From: Aquabacter sp965279295
Lineage (GTDB): Bacteria; Pseudomonadota; Alphaproteobacteria; Rhizobiales; Xanthobacteraceae
Length of the DNA: 64,000 bases
NCBI GenBank assembly: GCA_965279295.1
Contig: CBDIHQ010000016.1
Direction: 5' to 3' (one strand)
Shown here one piece after another: positions 42,556-50,888 of this stretch. The position numbers and the translations under genes were made by a program. The notes beneath the pieces are model-generated. The model saw only the letters and a program-made list of their open reading frames with translations. It searched no databases and was not told the origin of the DNA. Positions within the stretch are counted from its first letter, which is position 1, and the number at the start of each line of letters is the position of its first letter.

Positions 42556-42899
42556 TGCGGCTCAAGAGCGCGATCTTCGTCTCGGCCATCGTGCGGACCG
42601 CCAATGGGGCAGGCGCGTTCGCGGCCGTGCGCCGGCGCGGCGCAGAGGAGGCCGGCACAGTCTTCATCAAGGTGAGCACGCAGGACGGTCTCGCGACGCT
42701 TTACGGACCGGCCCCGCAAAGCGATTTCGATGAATCCTTTCCATCCGACCGCCGTTTCCGCGTCCTGGTCGCCACCGGAAGCACCGAGGCGGACTGCGAG
42801 GCGCGCATGGTCAAGGAGATGCGGTTCGATCCCGACCTGTGGTTCGTGGAGATCGAGGACCGCCAGGGTCGCCACTTCATCGATCTGATCGCGGACTAA
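42555..42899 (+). CDS. DUF1491 family protein
   Basis: 114-aa small soluble protein confined mainly to Alphaproteobacteria. Landmarks: SAIFVSAIVRTANGAGAFAA, GTVFIKVSTQDGLATLYGPA, MRFDPDLWFVEIEDR. Start codon shares one base with the upstream stop, so it belongs to the kinase/PG-binding operon. Function unknown. Confidence 0.9.
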   Translation: MRLKSAIFVSAIVRTANGAGAFAAVRRRGAEEAGTVFIKVSTQDGLATLYGPAPQSDFDESFPSDRRFRVLVATGSTEADCEARMVKEMRFDPDLWFVEIEDRQGRHFIDLIAD

Positions 42900-42992
42900 A
42901 TTGCCGCACCGCAAACGAGGCTTAAGCTCTAGGAAACTATATTCGTGCCATTAGCGTTCTTATCGCACGGCTCTCATATGAGGGAGAGGGTG

Positions 42993-43202
42993 ATGGGCAC
43001 GGTTGTTGCTTTTCCCGTTGAGCGGTTCTCACGTCCGGCTGGCATGCCACCGGAAGGGATCTGCGCGCGAATTTTCATTCTTCCAGTGATCCGCATCGAG
43101 CGGCATGAGGTTGCGGGCGCTTCGGTGGCCGGTGCGGTATCAGCGGCGCCTGTTGCCACCAATCGCCCAGTGACGGGTACGCCGCGGCGCCTTCTCCCCT
43201 GA
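42993..43202 (+). CDS. Small hypothetical protein
   Basis: 69 aa, not recognised. ATG at 42993 has a good ribosome site (AGGGAGAGGGTG) and the product begins MGTVVAFPVERFSR, a start style seen in small alphaproteobacterial proteins of unknown role. The tail is Ala/Val/Pro-rich and probably disordered. No signal or membrane segment. Converges on the DUF1254 gene with a three-base gap. Confidence 0.55.
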   Translation: MGTVVAFPVERFSRPAGMPPEGICARIFILPVIRIERHEVAGASVAGAVSAAPVATNRPVTGTPRRLLP

Positions 43203-43205
43203 TTA

Positions 43206-43937
43206 TCAGGTGGAGGGTGTGCAGCTTGCTGCTTCCAGTTGGCGGCGGATGGTTGTCCGCGTGTCGCCATATCGCGCGTAGGCGCGGATCAGGACGATGC
43301 CCTTTTCCTTGGGCGATTCCACCACGAGCCGATCGGCTGCGGTGATTTCTTCATCCTCGGGCAAAGCCGCCCGCTGGTTGGGAGAGAGCAAGTCCAACTC
43401 GATCACGCGCCCCGCCGCCTGATCGCTCAGCGCATAGAAGGGCACGCCGCCCGCCGTGTAGAACGAGACGGACGTATAGTCCGCCGTCGCCGGCACCCGC
43501 ACCCGCAGCGGACGCTCCGAGAGATCATACAGACAAACCGCACTGACGAATGCCGGGTCGGTCATGGGCAAAATCATGTCCGTGGGCGTGGCATCCGGGA
43601 GCAGCGTGAGCTGGTTCGGCTTGGCGATCTCGGACAGGCGGAGATAGGCGCTGCGCTGCGCCAGATCCGGCATCGCGAGTATGGACACCAGATGGGTGAT
43701 GCCTGCGAGTACGACGATGCAGGCGAGCGGCAGCAGCACCGCCTCCGGCATGGCGGCGGGCAGGCGGCTGATCGCGCGCCGCAGCCGCCGCCACACAGGG
43801 GCCCGCCCGGTGCGGGGCAGCGTGGAGCGGCGGCGCCAAAAGAAGGGCCCCCAAGAGACGCGTGACCAAGAGAACGGGGAGCGCGAAGACGCGCGTTGCG
43901 TGCGGCCTGGGCTGTTGGTGCGAACGCTCATGGGCAC
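43206..43937 (-). CDS. DUF1254-domain membrane-anchored protein
   Basis: 243 aa. A basic N-terminus (about 1-62), one membrane segment (VLLPLACIVVLAGITHLVSIL, about 66-87), then a DUF1254-type periplasmic domain with DPAFVSAVCLYDLSERPLRV, FYTAGGVPFYALSDQA and DEEITAADRLVVESP. The start overlaps the end of the DUF1214 gene. In many bacteria DUF1254 and DUF1214 are fused in one chain; here they are two adjacent membrane proteins. Function unknown. Confidence 0.82.
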   Translation of the reverse strand: MPMSVRTNSPGRTQRASSRSPFSWSRVSWGPFFWRRRSTLPRTGRAPVWRRLRRAISRLPAAMPEAVLLPLACIVVLAGITHLVSILAMPDLAQRSAYLRLSEIAKPNQLTLLPDATPTDMILPMTDPAFVSAVCLYDLSERPLRVRVPATADYTSVSFYTAGGVPFYALSDQAAGRVIELDLLSPNQRAALPEDEEITAADRLVVESPKEKGIVLIRAYARYGDTRTTIRRQLEAASCTPST

Positions 43938-44503
43938 CGCTCCGTGACGATGCGCGGAAGCTGCGAACTCTCGCCCGTGGCCGAGGAGAAGCTGAACGGC
44001 GCATCATAGAGCCGCAGCGCCACCTTCACCCGGCCGCGTCCGCCCGAGGGCACCCAATTGCCCGGCTGCGCGCGCGGGGCGAACACCACGTCGATGTCCC
44101 CGTCCGGCCGGTAGACCAGTTCGTTGCTGGTGAAGCCGTGCCGTTCCGCTTCGTTTGGAATGAGGTGGCCGTCTTCATCGGTGAGCGTGATGGTCCAGAT
44201 CCGGGCCTGGGGCAGGCTGCCTGCAATACGGATGTCGCAGCGCCCGTCCAGCGGGGCGCCGGCACTGTCCTGGGCGGCGAGGAAGAGAAGCCCGTCCGCC
44301 AGTTCCAGCGGCAGTTCGCCGGATCGGCTGAAGGCGGCGCGCGCGTAGGGGTCGGCCTGCGGTGTGCCGGAGCGGGGCCAGCCTTGCCACGCGCCCGACC
44401 GCACCGCATCCATGCCGCGCGAGTGGGTGACGGCGAAATAGGTCGCGCCGAGACCGAGGGCGGCGGCGGACGCAAGCGTGAAGGCGAGGGGCAGGAGGCG
44501 CAC
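43928..44503 (-). CDS. DUF1214-domain membrane-anchored protein
   Basis: 191 aa. An N-terminal membrane segment (LLPLAFTLASAAALGLGATYF, about 3-23), then a DUF1214 domain with ADPYARAAFSRSGELPL, RIWTITLTDEDGHLIPN and PSGGRGRVKVALRLYD. Follows the PBP1a gene by nine bases and overlaps the DUF1254 gene, forming a three-gene minus-strand operon. A role in the envelope is inferred from topology and neighbours only. Confidence 0.84.
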   Translation of the reverse strand: MRLLPLAFTLASAAALGLGATYFAVTHSRGMDAVRSGAWQGWPRSGTPQADPYARAAFSRSGELPLELADGLLFLAAQDSAGAPLDGRCDIRIAGSLPQARIWTITLTDEDGHLIPNEAERHGFTSNELVYRPDGDIDVVFAPRAQPGNWVPSGGRGRVKVALRLYDAPFSFSSATGESSQLPRIVTERCP

Positions 44504-44512
44504 GGCTTGCGG

Positions 44513-46732
44513 TCAATTTGCCTGGAGAGGGGCGGAAATCGCGGCGGTCGGCCCTGTCGGTGTGGCGGGCATGGGCGCGGCCTCCTTGAACAGGCGCTCC
44601 AGGCGTCCCAGCCGGTCGGCGGCGCGGGGAGACAGGGTGATGGGCCGCTCGGTGGATTCGAGACCGGGAACATCGAGGGGGGCGGGGGCCTCGTCCAGCT
44701 TGGGCGCGGGCTGGTTGCCGATGCCGGGGATGTATTTCGGCTCGATGCCCTGGTGGGCATAGGCCATCACCTTCTGCCACGTCATCGCCGGCAGGGTGCC
44801 GCCGGTCATGCGATTGAGCGAGGTATAGTCGTCGTTGCCGAACCAGACGCCGCCGACATAATTGCCGGTGAACGCCATGAACCAGGCGTCACGATAGGCA
44901 TTCGTGGTGCCGGTCTTGCCTGCGACCTTGACGTTGGGCAGCCGCGCCCGGCGCCCGGTGCCGTTCTCGATCACGTTGTTCAGCATGGGGTTGATCATGT
45001 CGATGACCGAGGGCGGGATCACCTGCACCGGGCGGGGTGCGTCGCGGTCGAACCGCCAGAGCACATCGCCGTTGGCGATGCGCATTTCCACCACCGCATG
45101 GGGATAGACGCTCTTGCCGCCGTTCGCGAACACCGAATAGGCCGTGACCATATCCACCACCGTCACCTCGGCGGCGCCGAGCGGCAGGGGCGCGCTGGGG
45201 GTGAGGGTGGAGGAGATGCCCATCTTGTGGGCCAGCTCGATGATCTTGGCGCGGCCGAACCGCTCCGCCAGCCGCACCGCCACCGTGTTCAGCGAATGCT
45301 GAAGGGCGGTCGTGAGGGTAATGGAGCCCATGTAGCTGCGGCCGTAATTCTGCGGGCACCAGTTGCCGAGGCAAATCGGCGCGTCCTGGACGATGGTGTT
45401 GGGCTTGTAGCCGTTCATCAGGGCGACCGTGTAGACGAACGGCTTGAAGGAGGACCCGGGCTGGCGCAGCGCATCGGTGGCGCGGTTGAACTGGCTCTCG
45501 CCATAGTCGCGCCCGCCCACCATGGCGCGCACCGTACCGTTGGGTTCCATGATGACGATGGCGCCCTGGCTCGCCTTATAATCCTTGCCGAACTGGCGCA
45601 GCGACTGGTCGAGCGCCGCCTCCGCCACCTTCTGGATGTTGGGATCAAGGCCGGTGCGCACCAGGAAGCTGCGCTCGCTGACGCTTTTGGGCAGGTTCTC
45701 GACCAGCTTGCGAACCTCCAAGAAGGCGTAGTCGAGATAATAGTCCGGCACCGCCATGTCGCGCCGGTCGATCGGGGTGGCGGGATTGCGCCGCGCGCCG
45801 AACACCTGACCCTCGGTCATGAAGCCGGCATCCACCAGATTGTCGAGCACCGTGGAGGCGCGCGAGCGGGCGGCCGGCAGGTTGACGTGGGGCGCGAATT
45901 TGGTCGGCGCCTTGAACAGGCCCGCCAGCATGGCGGCTTCTGCGAGGTTCACTTCCCGCACCGACTTGCCGAAATAATATTTCGCCGCCGCATCGACCCC
46001 GTAGGCGCCGCCGCCGAGGTAGGCGCGGTCGAGATAGAGCTTGAAGATCTGGCTCTTGGTCAGCCGGCTTTCCAGCCAGAGCGCGAGGAAGGCTTCCTTG
46101 ACCTTGCGCTCGATGGTCCGCTCATTGGAGAGGAACAGGTTCTTGGCCAACTGCTGGGAGAGCGAAGAACCGCCCTGGCGCACCCCGCCGGCCCGCGCAT
46201 TGGTCACCACTGCGCGCATGGTGCCTGCGACGTCGATGCCGAAATGCTCGTAGAAGCGCCGGTCCTCGGTGGCGAGAACGGCCTTCAAGAGATAATCGGG
46301 GAAGTCCTCCAGCGGCACCGTGTCGTTCTGCTTCACCCCGCGCTCGCCCAGCACATTGCCGTAGCGGTCCAGGAAAGTGACGGCGAGTTCGGTGCGCTTC
46401 AGCCAATCGTCCGAGGTCTCGCGGAACGCCGGCAGGGCGAGGGCGAGCAAAGCGATGGCGCCCACCGTGCCGAGGGTGAAGCCCTCCGAGCCCATGCCCA
46501 CCAGAAAGCGCCGCCAGCCGGAGAGCGAGAAGCGTTCCATGAAGGCGGAATAGGACGACGCCACGCGGGCGATGAAGGTGCCGGCCCGGTACAGGGTGCT
46601 GTCGATGCGTGCGTCCGCGTCCAGCCACGCATTGCGCAGCCGGCTTTTAGGCCGGGGTGCCTCGGACAGGGGGGGCTCGCTCTCGCTCACAGTGCCGGCC
46701 GGTCTCATGCTTCGGAAGCCGGGCATGTCCAT
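44513..46732 (-). CDS. Class A penicillin-binding protein (PBP1a-type)
   Basis: 739-aa bifunctional peptidoglycan synthase. Membrane anchor about 85-103. Glycosyltransferase domain with catalytic Glu156 (VLATEDRRFYEHFG), GGSSLSQQLAKNLFL and KEAFLALWLE. Transpeptidase domain with nucleophile Ser427 (QPGSSFKPF), SLN in LQHSLNTVAV and GKTGTT. The ATG at 46732 is used; an in-frame TTG 18 bases upstream adds only six residues. The N-terminal 80 residues are a cytoplasmic tail. Probably essential or semi-essential for wall growth. First gene of the operon with DUF1214/DUF1254. Confidence 0.93.
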   Translation of the reverse strand: MDMPGFRSMRPAGTVSESEPPLSEAPRPKSRLRNAWLDADARIDSTLYRAGTFIARVASSYSAFMERFSLSGWRRFLVGMGSEGFTLGTVGAIALLALALPAFRETSDDWLKRTELAVTFLDRYGNVLGERGVKQNDTVPLEDFPDYLLKAVLATEDRRFYEHFGIDVAGTMRAVVTNARAGGVRQGGSSLSQQLAKNLFLSNERTIERKVKEAFLALWLESRLTKSQIFKLYLDRAYLGGGAYGVDAAAKYYFGKSVREVNLAEAAMLAGLFKAPTKFAPHVNLPAARSRASTVLDNLVDAGFMTEGQVFGARRNPATPIDRRDMAVPDYYLDYAFLEVRKLVENLPKSVSERSFLVRTGLDPNIQKVAEAALDQSLRQFGKDYKASQGAIVIMEPNGTVRAMVGGRDYGESQFNRATDALRQPGSSFKPFVYTVALMNGYKPNTIVQDAPICLGNWCPQNYGRSYMGSITLTTALQHSLNTVAVRLAERFGRAKIIELAHKMGISSTLTPSAPLPLGAAEVTVVDMVTAYSVFANGGKSVYPHAVVEMRIANGDVLWRFDRDAPRPVQVIPPSVIDMINPMLNNVIENGTGRRARLPNVKVAGKTGTTNAYRDAWFMAFTGNYVGGVWFGNDDYTSLNRMTGGTLPAMTWQKVMAYAHQGIEPKYIPGIGNQPAPKLDEAPAPLDVPGLESTERPITLSPRAADRLGRLERLFKEAAPMPATPTGPTAAISAPLQAN

Positions 46733-46850
46733 GGACGCGCACCGGGGCAAAAACGCGGCAGGGCCGGTTCAGGTCCACATATAGCCTGTCACACGTCACC
46801 CGGCGAGAGGGCGCACTTCCCGCCATCGTGATCGCGGTTTAGGAAAGCTT

Positions 46851-47336
46851 ATGTCCGACCTTCCCTTCTGGCGTCGCAAGACCCTGTCCGAGATGACCGC
46901 CCCGGAATGGGAGAGCCTGTGCGACGGCTGCGGGCGCTGCTGCCTCGTGAAGCTGGAGGACGAAGACACCAGCGCCATCGCCTACACCGACGTCGCCTGC
47001 CGCCTGCTCGACGTGGGGGCCTGCCGCTGCGGCGATTACGAGAACCGTCAAGCGAAGGTGCCGGACTGCGTGCGCCTCACCCCTGAGGCCGTCGACACCA
47101 TCTCCTGGCTTCCCCCGACCTGCGGCTATCGCCTGGTCGCGGACGGCAAGGACCTGCCCTGGTGGCACCCCCTGGTCTCCGGCTCCCCCGAAACCGTCCA
47201 TACCGCCGGCATCTCGGTGCGCGGACGGGTGGCCGGGCTCGAAGGGGCGTTCGGCCTGTTTGAGCTGGTGGACCAGATCGTCTCCTGGCCGGTGAAATGG
47301 CCGAAAGGCGCGAAGGGGCGGGTGAGGAAGGGGTGA
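46851..47336 (+). CDS. UPF0260 / YcgN-family cysteine-cluster protein
   Basis: 161-aa soluble protein with the defining cysteine cluster CDGCGRCC near residues 24-31, further Cys in ACRLLDVGACRCGDY and PDCVRL, and PPTCGYRLVADGKDLPWWHPLVSG. The Cys pattern suggests metal or Fe-S binding; function unproven. ATG at 46851 follows AGGAAAG. Divergent from the PBP1a gene. Confidence 0.92.
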   Translation: MSDLPFWRRKTLSEMTAPEWESLCDGCGRCCLVKLEDEDTSAIAYTDVACRLLDVGACRCGDYENRQAKVPDCVRLTPEAVDTISWLPPTCGYRLVADGKDLPWWHPLVSGSPETVHTAGISVRGRVAGLEGAFGLFELVDQIVSWPVKWPKGAKGRVRKG

Positions 47337-47352
47337 GGATTAATTAGGAATA

Positions 47353-47380
47353 TTGACCTAGGATTTATTTCTGATACTCT
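47353..47380 (+). promoter_or_regulatory. Possible promoter of the AT-rich two-gene island
   Basis: TTGACC at 47353-47358, a 16-base spacer and TACTCT at 47375-47380, in a locally AT-rich stretch (TTAATTAGGAATATT upstream). The -10 is weak. Lies 34 bp before the toxin-like start codon. Confidence 0.4.
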
Positions 47381-47413
47381 GCTGTCCGGCTTTGTCATCA
47401 CCGGACGCATTTC

Positions 47414-48145
47414 ATGTCGTGGACATCTGACGACCTCGAGTTTTTCAGACGAGCAAGGTGGGAGCTCGATAAAGTAACCACCGAGTTCAGGCTTCTCCGC
47501 GCTCATATCAGGCGGAAGGCCGGCTATGATCCCAATCAACCGCGGATTCCTGTCGGAACCCCAGGTGGCGGAAGGTGGAGCGGCGAGGGTGGGAATTATA
47601 TCCTGCTCGCGCAGAATACGCCGCGTGGCCCCCGGCCCGGAAACACCGCTGCTCGATGGCCCAATGCAACGCCCGGCCAACAAGCGGAATTGGTTGCTGC
47701 CCAAGCACGGGCTGATGCGGCTATTGCGCGGGTGCGAGAGCGCCTGCCGAATTGGCAACCAACACCTAGTTTTTATGAGACAATTAACGGTGCAGTTTCC
47801 GCTAATCGGGCGATGGCCGCTGAGGCGGAATCTTATCTAAGACTTCTTCAAGATATTGGAATTGGACCAGGGCGATATGCTGATGGCTATTACATAGTGC
47901 GCCGTCCTGGGTATAATTATTCGGTGGAAGAAATAAATATAAATAACAGAAATGGATATGAAGGAGGGTGTCACACTTGCGGTGTTCGGGAGCCGGGAAC
48001 GAAAAATAGAAACTGGATTCACGATCACCAAGACCCTACATCCCTTAATATATTGGGAAAAGAGCAAAGGGTATACCCTCAGTGCGCCGCATGCAGTGCA
48101 CGCCAAGGAGGGTGGATTCGCCAAAATAAGGATAGAAATAAATGA
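47414..48145 (+). CDS. Putative polymorphic-toxin-like protein with C-terminal zinc/HNH (EndoVII-like) nuclease motif
   Basis: 243 aa. Residues 1-60 contain YDPNQPRIPVGTPGGGRW, a short motif recurrent in polymorphic-toxin and phage-linked proteins of Rhizobiales. Residues about 85-150 are helical. The C-terminal ~70 residues carry Cys186-x2-Cys189, then WIHDHQD (His203-Asp204-His205), then Cys224-x2-Cys227, the spacing of a treble-clef HNH/endonuclease-VII fold. The 3' half is clearly richer in A+T and rarer codons than the flanking genes, a sign of transfer. No signal peptide. The stop overlaps the next gene (ATGA), the usual toxin-immunity layout. Nuclease activity is inferred, not shown. 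Confidence 0.62.
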   Translation: MSWTSDDLEFFRRARWELDKVTTEFRLLRAHIRRKAGYDPNQPRIPVGTPGGGRWSGEGGNYILLAQNTPRGPRPGNTAARWPNATPGQQAELVAAQARADAAIARVRERLPNWQPTPSFYETINGAVSANRAMAAEAESYLRLLQDIGIGPGRYADGYYIVRRPGYNYSVEEININNRNGYEGGCHTCGVREPGTKNRNWIHDHQDPTSLNILGKEQRVYPQCAACSARQGGWIRQNKDRNK

Positions 48146-48510
48146 CTATTCAGAATATTAAAATGGCACCTCAAAATTCGATGTTCTTTATATCTGATAT
48201 TCGCGGAGGTGAAGTTCCAGAATATGTAGATGGAAAATTTATACTATATAATAATTCGACTATAATGGTTCGGTGTCTTTCGAATGTCGATGGGGAGACC
48301 GATTTAACTATCGGCGCAGCGAATAAGGTTAATGCTGGTTACTCGCCAGCGTTCGACGGCGTCCTCGATACGCCGAGCTTGGTCGTGGGGATTTCTACTG
48401 CGCGGGACGAGAATATACTTCGGTACGATGTTCAGGCGGTGAGGACGCGCGTTCGAGTGTGGGTCAATACGCCTGTTGAGCCAGACAGGATAATTTTTGG
48501 TTTTGGTTGA
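48142..48510 (+). CDS. Putative immunity/antitoxin protein
   Basis: 122 aa, not recognised at family level. Predicted mostly beta (FILYNNSTIMVRCLSNVDG, TRVRVWVNTPVEPDRIIFGF) with no signal or membrane segment. AT-rich like the 3' half of the preceding toxin-like gene, and translationally coupled to it by ATGA. By position and size it is the natural candidate for a neutralising partner. A distant link to ComJ-type nuclease inhibitors is conceivable from the overall shape, but I cannot demonstrate it. Confidence 0.55.
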   Translation: MTIQNIKMAPQNSMFFISDIRGGEVPEYVDGKFILYNNSTIMVRCLSNVDGETDLTIGAANKVNAGYSPAFDGVLDTPSLVVGISTARDENILRYDVQAVRTRVRVWVNTPVEPDRIIFGFG

Positions 48511-48552
48511 GGCGTAATGTGTTGCCGGGAACTTTGCCGCGCGCGCTTTTCC

Positions 48553-50334
48553 TCACCCACCCTCCGCAAACGCCCGGAACCCGCCATAGCTGGTGATGTC
48601 CTCGCAGCCGTCGATGCCGGCGGCTTCGCAGAGGAAGCCGGTGACGTCGCTGCCGTCCGCCAGCGTTACGCTGCCGAGGCCGAGGGGGGCGGGGATGCGG
48701 GCGAGGAGGCGGCCGACGCCGGCGAAGGGCAGGGACCACACCTCCGCCGCAAGAGCCGCGCCGCCGCTGGCGACGCGCACCACGCCCGGCCGTGCCACCG
48801 CGCCCTTGAGCAGCGACATGCGGTAGATCGGCGCCGTCTTCACGGGCGCCACGAGGCGGCCGCCGAGTTCCAGAAGCTCGCGGTTGAGGCCCATGCCTGA
48901 GAGATGCGCGCCGAACACGCATACGTCGAGCCGCCCTTCGCTTGAAGGGGCTGGCAAAGCCGGGGCTGGCGGAGCCGCTTCACCGCTGGCGCCGAGCGGC
49001 AGGTCGCCGGCGGCGACGAAGGCACGGGCGATGGAGGCGACCTCGGCGTCGCGCCCGAAGGGGGCGAGCAAGGTGATGCCATAGGGAATGCCGGATGCGG
49101 CGATGGCGGCTGGCACGGCGGTGCCGCACAGGTCCATCAGATTGACGAAGTTGGTGTAGGTGCCGTTGCGCGAATTGAGGCGGATGTTGTCCGCCAGAAC
49201 CGCCTCCAGCGTATAGGCCGTGGGGGCGGTGGGCAGGATGATGGCGTCGAGGTCGGCGAGGATCGGCGCCGCCTTGGCCCGCAATTCGCGCAGCCGGTAC
49301 ATGGCGCGGAACGCATCGGCGGCGCTCGCCTTGGCGCCCGGCTCGGTGATGGCGCGGGTGACGGGGTGGACGCTGTCGGGGTCGCTGGTCAGCAGCTTCT
49401 CCGCGACGATCCAGCGCTCCGCCACCCAGGGGCCTTCGTAGAGCAGGCGGGCGGTTTCGGCGAAGGGGGCGTAATCGAAGGGCACGAGGTCGGCACCCAT
49501 CGTCTTGAAGCGGGCGAGGGCGCCCTCATACGCTGCGGCGGCGTCGGTATCGCCGAAGAATTCCCGCTGATCCGGCGGCAGGAAGCCGAGGCGCGGCTTG
49601 GTGGCGAGCGTGGTGAGTTGGCTCAGCGGCAGATCGCGGGAGAAGGCATCGGCGGCGTCGAAGCCGGCTATCACATCCAGCACAGCCATGGCGTCGTCCA
49701 CGGTGAGGGCAAACACCGAGATGCAGTCCAGCGACTTGCAGGCGGGCACGAGGCCGGTGTTGGGCACGAGGCCGAGGCTAGGCTTTATGCCGACGATGTT
49801 CTGAAGCATGGCGGGCACGCGGCCCGAGCCGGCGGTATCGGTGCCGAGCGCGATCGGGACGAGACCGGCCGACACCGCGCTCGCGGAGCCTGAGGAGGAG
49901 CCGCCCGGCACGAGGTCCGCATTAAAGGCGTTGCGCGGAATGCCGTAGGGCGAGCGGGTGCCGACGAGGCCGGTGGCAAACTGGTCGAGATTGGTCTTGC
50001 CGATGATCAGCGCGCCGGCCGCCTTCAGACGGGCCACGACGGTGGCGTCGGCGGTGGCGTCATAGGCGAAAGCCGGGCAGGCGGCGGTGGTGGGCAGGCC
50101 GGCGACGTCGATATTGTCCTTCACGGCCACCGGGATGCCGTAGAGCGGCAAAGACGTGTCGGCGGCCGCTTCGAGGGTGGCGGCGTCTGCCAGCACGTCG
50201 GCCTCGGGGCGCAGGGTGATGAAGATGGCAGGGTCGGCGTGGACCGCGATCCGCCGATAGGTCTCGCGCACGGTATCGCTCGGCGTGCGCCGGCCCTCAC
50301 GATGGGCGGCGAGAAGCGTTGCGAGCGTGTCCAT
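48553..50334 (-). CDS. atzF: Allophanate hydrolase
   Basis: 593-aa enzyme hydrolysing allophanate to ammonia and CO2. An amidase-signature domain (about 1-440) with the Ser-Ser-Lys triad in IPVAVKDNID (Lys), GGSSSGSASAV (Ser) and GTDTAGSGRVPA (Ser nucleophile). The C-terminal domain (about 465-593; VCVFGAHLSGMGLNREL, EVWSLP) is the AtzF/DUR1 C-domain. Usually paired with urea carboxylase or with cyanuric-acid genes; neither is in this window, so it is an orphan here. It could complete degradation of ureido compounds made elsewhere. Confidence 0.92.
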   Translation of the reverse strand: MDTLATLLAAHREGRRTPSDTVRETYRRIAVHADPAIFITLRPEADVLADAATLEAAADTSLPLYGIPVAVKDNIDVAGLPTTAACPAFAYDATADATVVARLKAAGALIIGKTNLDQFATGLVGTRSPYGIPRNAFNADLVPGGSSSGSASAVSAGLVPIALGTDTAGSGRVPAMLQNIVGIKPSLGLVPNTGLVPACKSLDCISVFALTVDDAMAVLDVIAGFDAADAFSRDLPLSQLTTLATKPRLGFLPPDQREFFGDTDAAAAYEGALARFKTMGADLVPFDYAPFAETARLLYEGPWVAERWIVAEKLLTSDPDSVHPVTRAITEPGAKASAADAFRAMYRLRELRAKAAPILADLDAIILPTAPTAYTLEAVLADNIRLNSRNGTYTNFVNLMDLCGTAVPAAIAASGIPYGITLLAPFGRDAEVASIARAFVAAGDLPLGASGEAAPPAPALPAPSSEGRLDVCVFGAHLSGMGLNRELLELGGRLVAPVKTAPIYRMSLLKGAVARPGVVRVASGGAALAAEVWSLPFAGVGRLLARIPAPLGLGSVTLADGSDVTGFLCEAAGIDGCEDITSYGGFRAFAEGG

Positions 50335-50614
50335 GGCGGCTCCTGAGGGGCGTTCGGCGGCTTAGCAGCCGCCAAGTGGCGTTTCCCTTCCCTAAGCACG
50401 AACCGCGCCAATGAGAGACGCGGCCTGAAAGCGGCAAGATATCCTGTGAGCGCTTGATTCAAGCGTGTGGAGCGGAGCGCTGCTGCTCATCCGCCGCCGT
50501 CAGCATGCCCGGAATTATGGATAAATTATCATCATGTGATTAATATATATGCACATATAGACGTGTTGCATGCATATGATGGCGTGTGTGAACGATGGCG
50601 GCCACCCCGCGCTA

Positions 50615-50785
50615 CTATCGCCCGGGGGTGGCCGATGCGGGGAGATTGGAGGCGGCGCTCTCCGATGGCTGAGGGGTGCCACGACCGGAGAACATGACCG
50701 CCGCGCCGAGCGCGGCGGCGAAAATGACCGCGCCGATCATCAGGTTGAACGACCGGTTGGGTGAGGGGGTGGGCGACAGGCTCAT
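50615..50785 (-). CDS. Small single-pass membrane protein (56 aa)
   Basis: 56 aa: MSLSPTPSPNRSF, a membrane segment NLMIGAVIFAAALGAAVMFS (about 14-33), then a Ser/Pro/Ala-rich tail ending ATPGR. A strong ribosome site (AGAGGAAG) lies six bases before the ATG at 50785, and an inverted repeat sits just upstream. Family unknown; the topology suggests an inner-membrane peptide. Below common gene-calling length limits, but the start signals are convincing. Confidence 0.6.
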   Translation of the reverse strand: MSLSPTPSPNRSFNLMIGAVIFAAALGAAVMFSGRGTPQPSESAASNLPASATPGR

Positions 50786-50802
50786 GGCGCTTCCTCTTTG
50801 TT

Positions 50803-50819
50803 CATTACCTAACGTAATG
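50803..50819. promoter_or_regulatory. Inverted repeat CATTAC-N5-GTAATG
   Basis: CATTACCTAACGTAATG, perfect 6-5-6 symmetry, directly upstream of the ribosome site of the 56-aa membrane protein gene. The placement fits an operator for a dimeric repressor (TetR-like spacing). The cognate regulator is not identified. Confidence 0.4.
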
Positions 50820-50888
50820 TAACGCAGGGGAAGGCATTCTGCCAGCCGGTCGGCGCCCGGACTGGCCCGCTGGCCGCATCGCTGGACT

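Larger units (their letters stand above)
50335..50888. other. Intergenic region with a 56-codon gene and an AT-rich stretch
   Basis: 554 bases. 50335-50614 shows no convincing gene and contains a strongly AT-rich tract (about 50515-50580, including ATTAATATATATGCACATAT). 50615-50785 encodes a small membrane protein on the minus strand. 50803-50819 is an inverted repeat. The remainder up to the purU stop shows nothing recognisable. Confidence 0.6.

Noticed and set aside
43862..46831. Very long plus-strand open frame (989 codons) opposite the PBP1a gene
   Set aside because: It is an antisense shadow of PBP1a and DUF1214, rich in Arg/Gly/His/Ala with no domain, caused by GC-rich codon usage.
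48142..48510. Firm assignment of the immunity-like protein as a ComJ-type nuclease inhibitor
   Set aside because: Only a vague pattern likeness is visible; without a profile search the claim cannot be supported.
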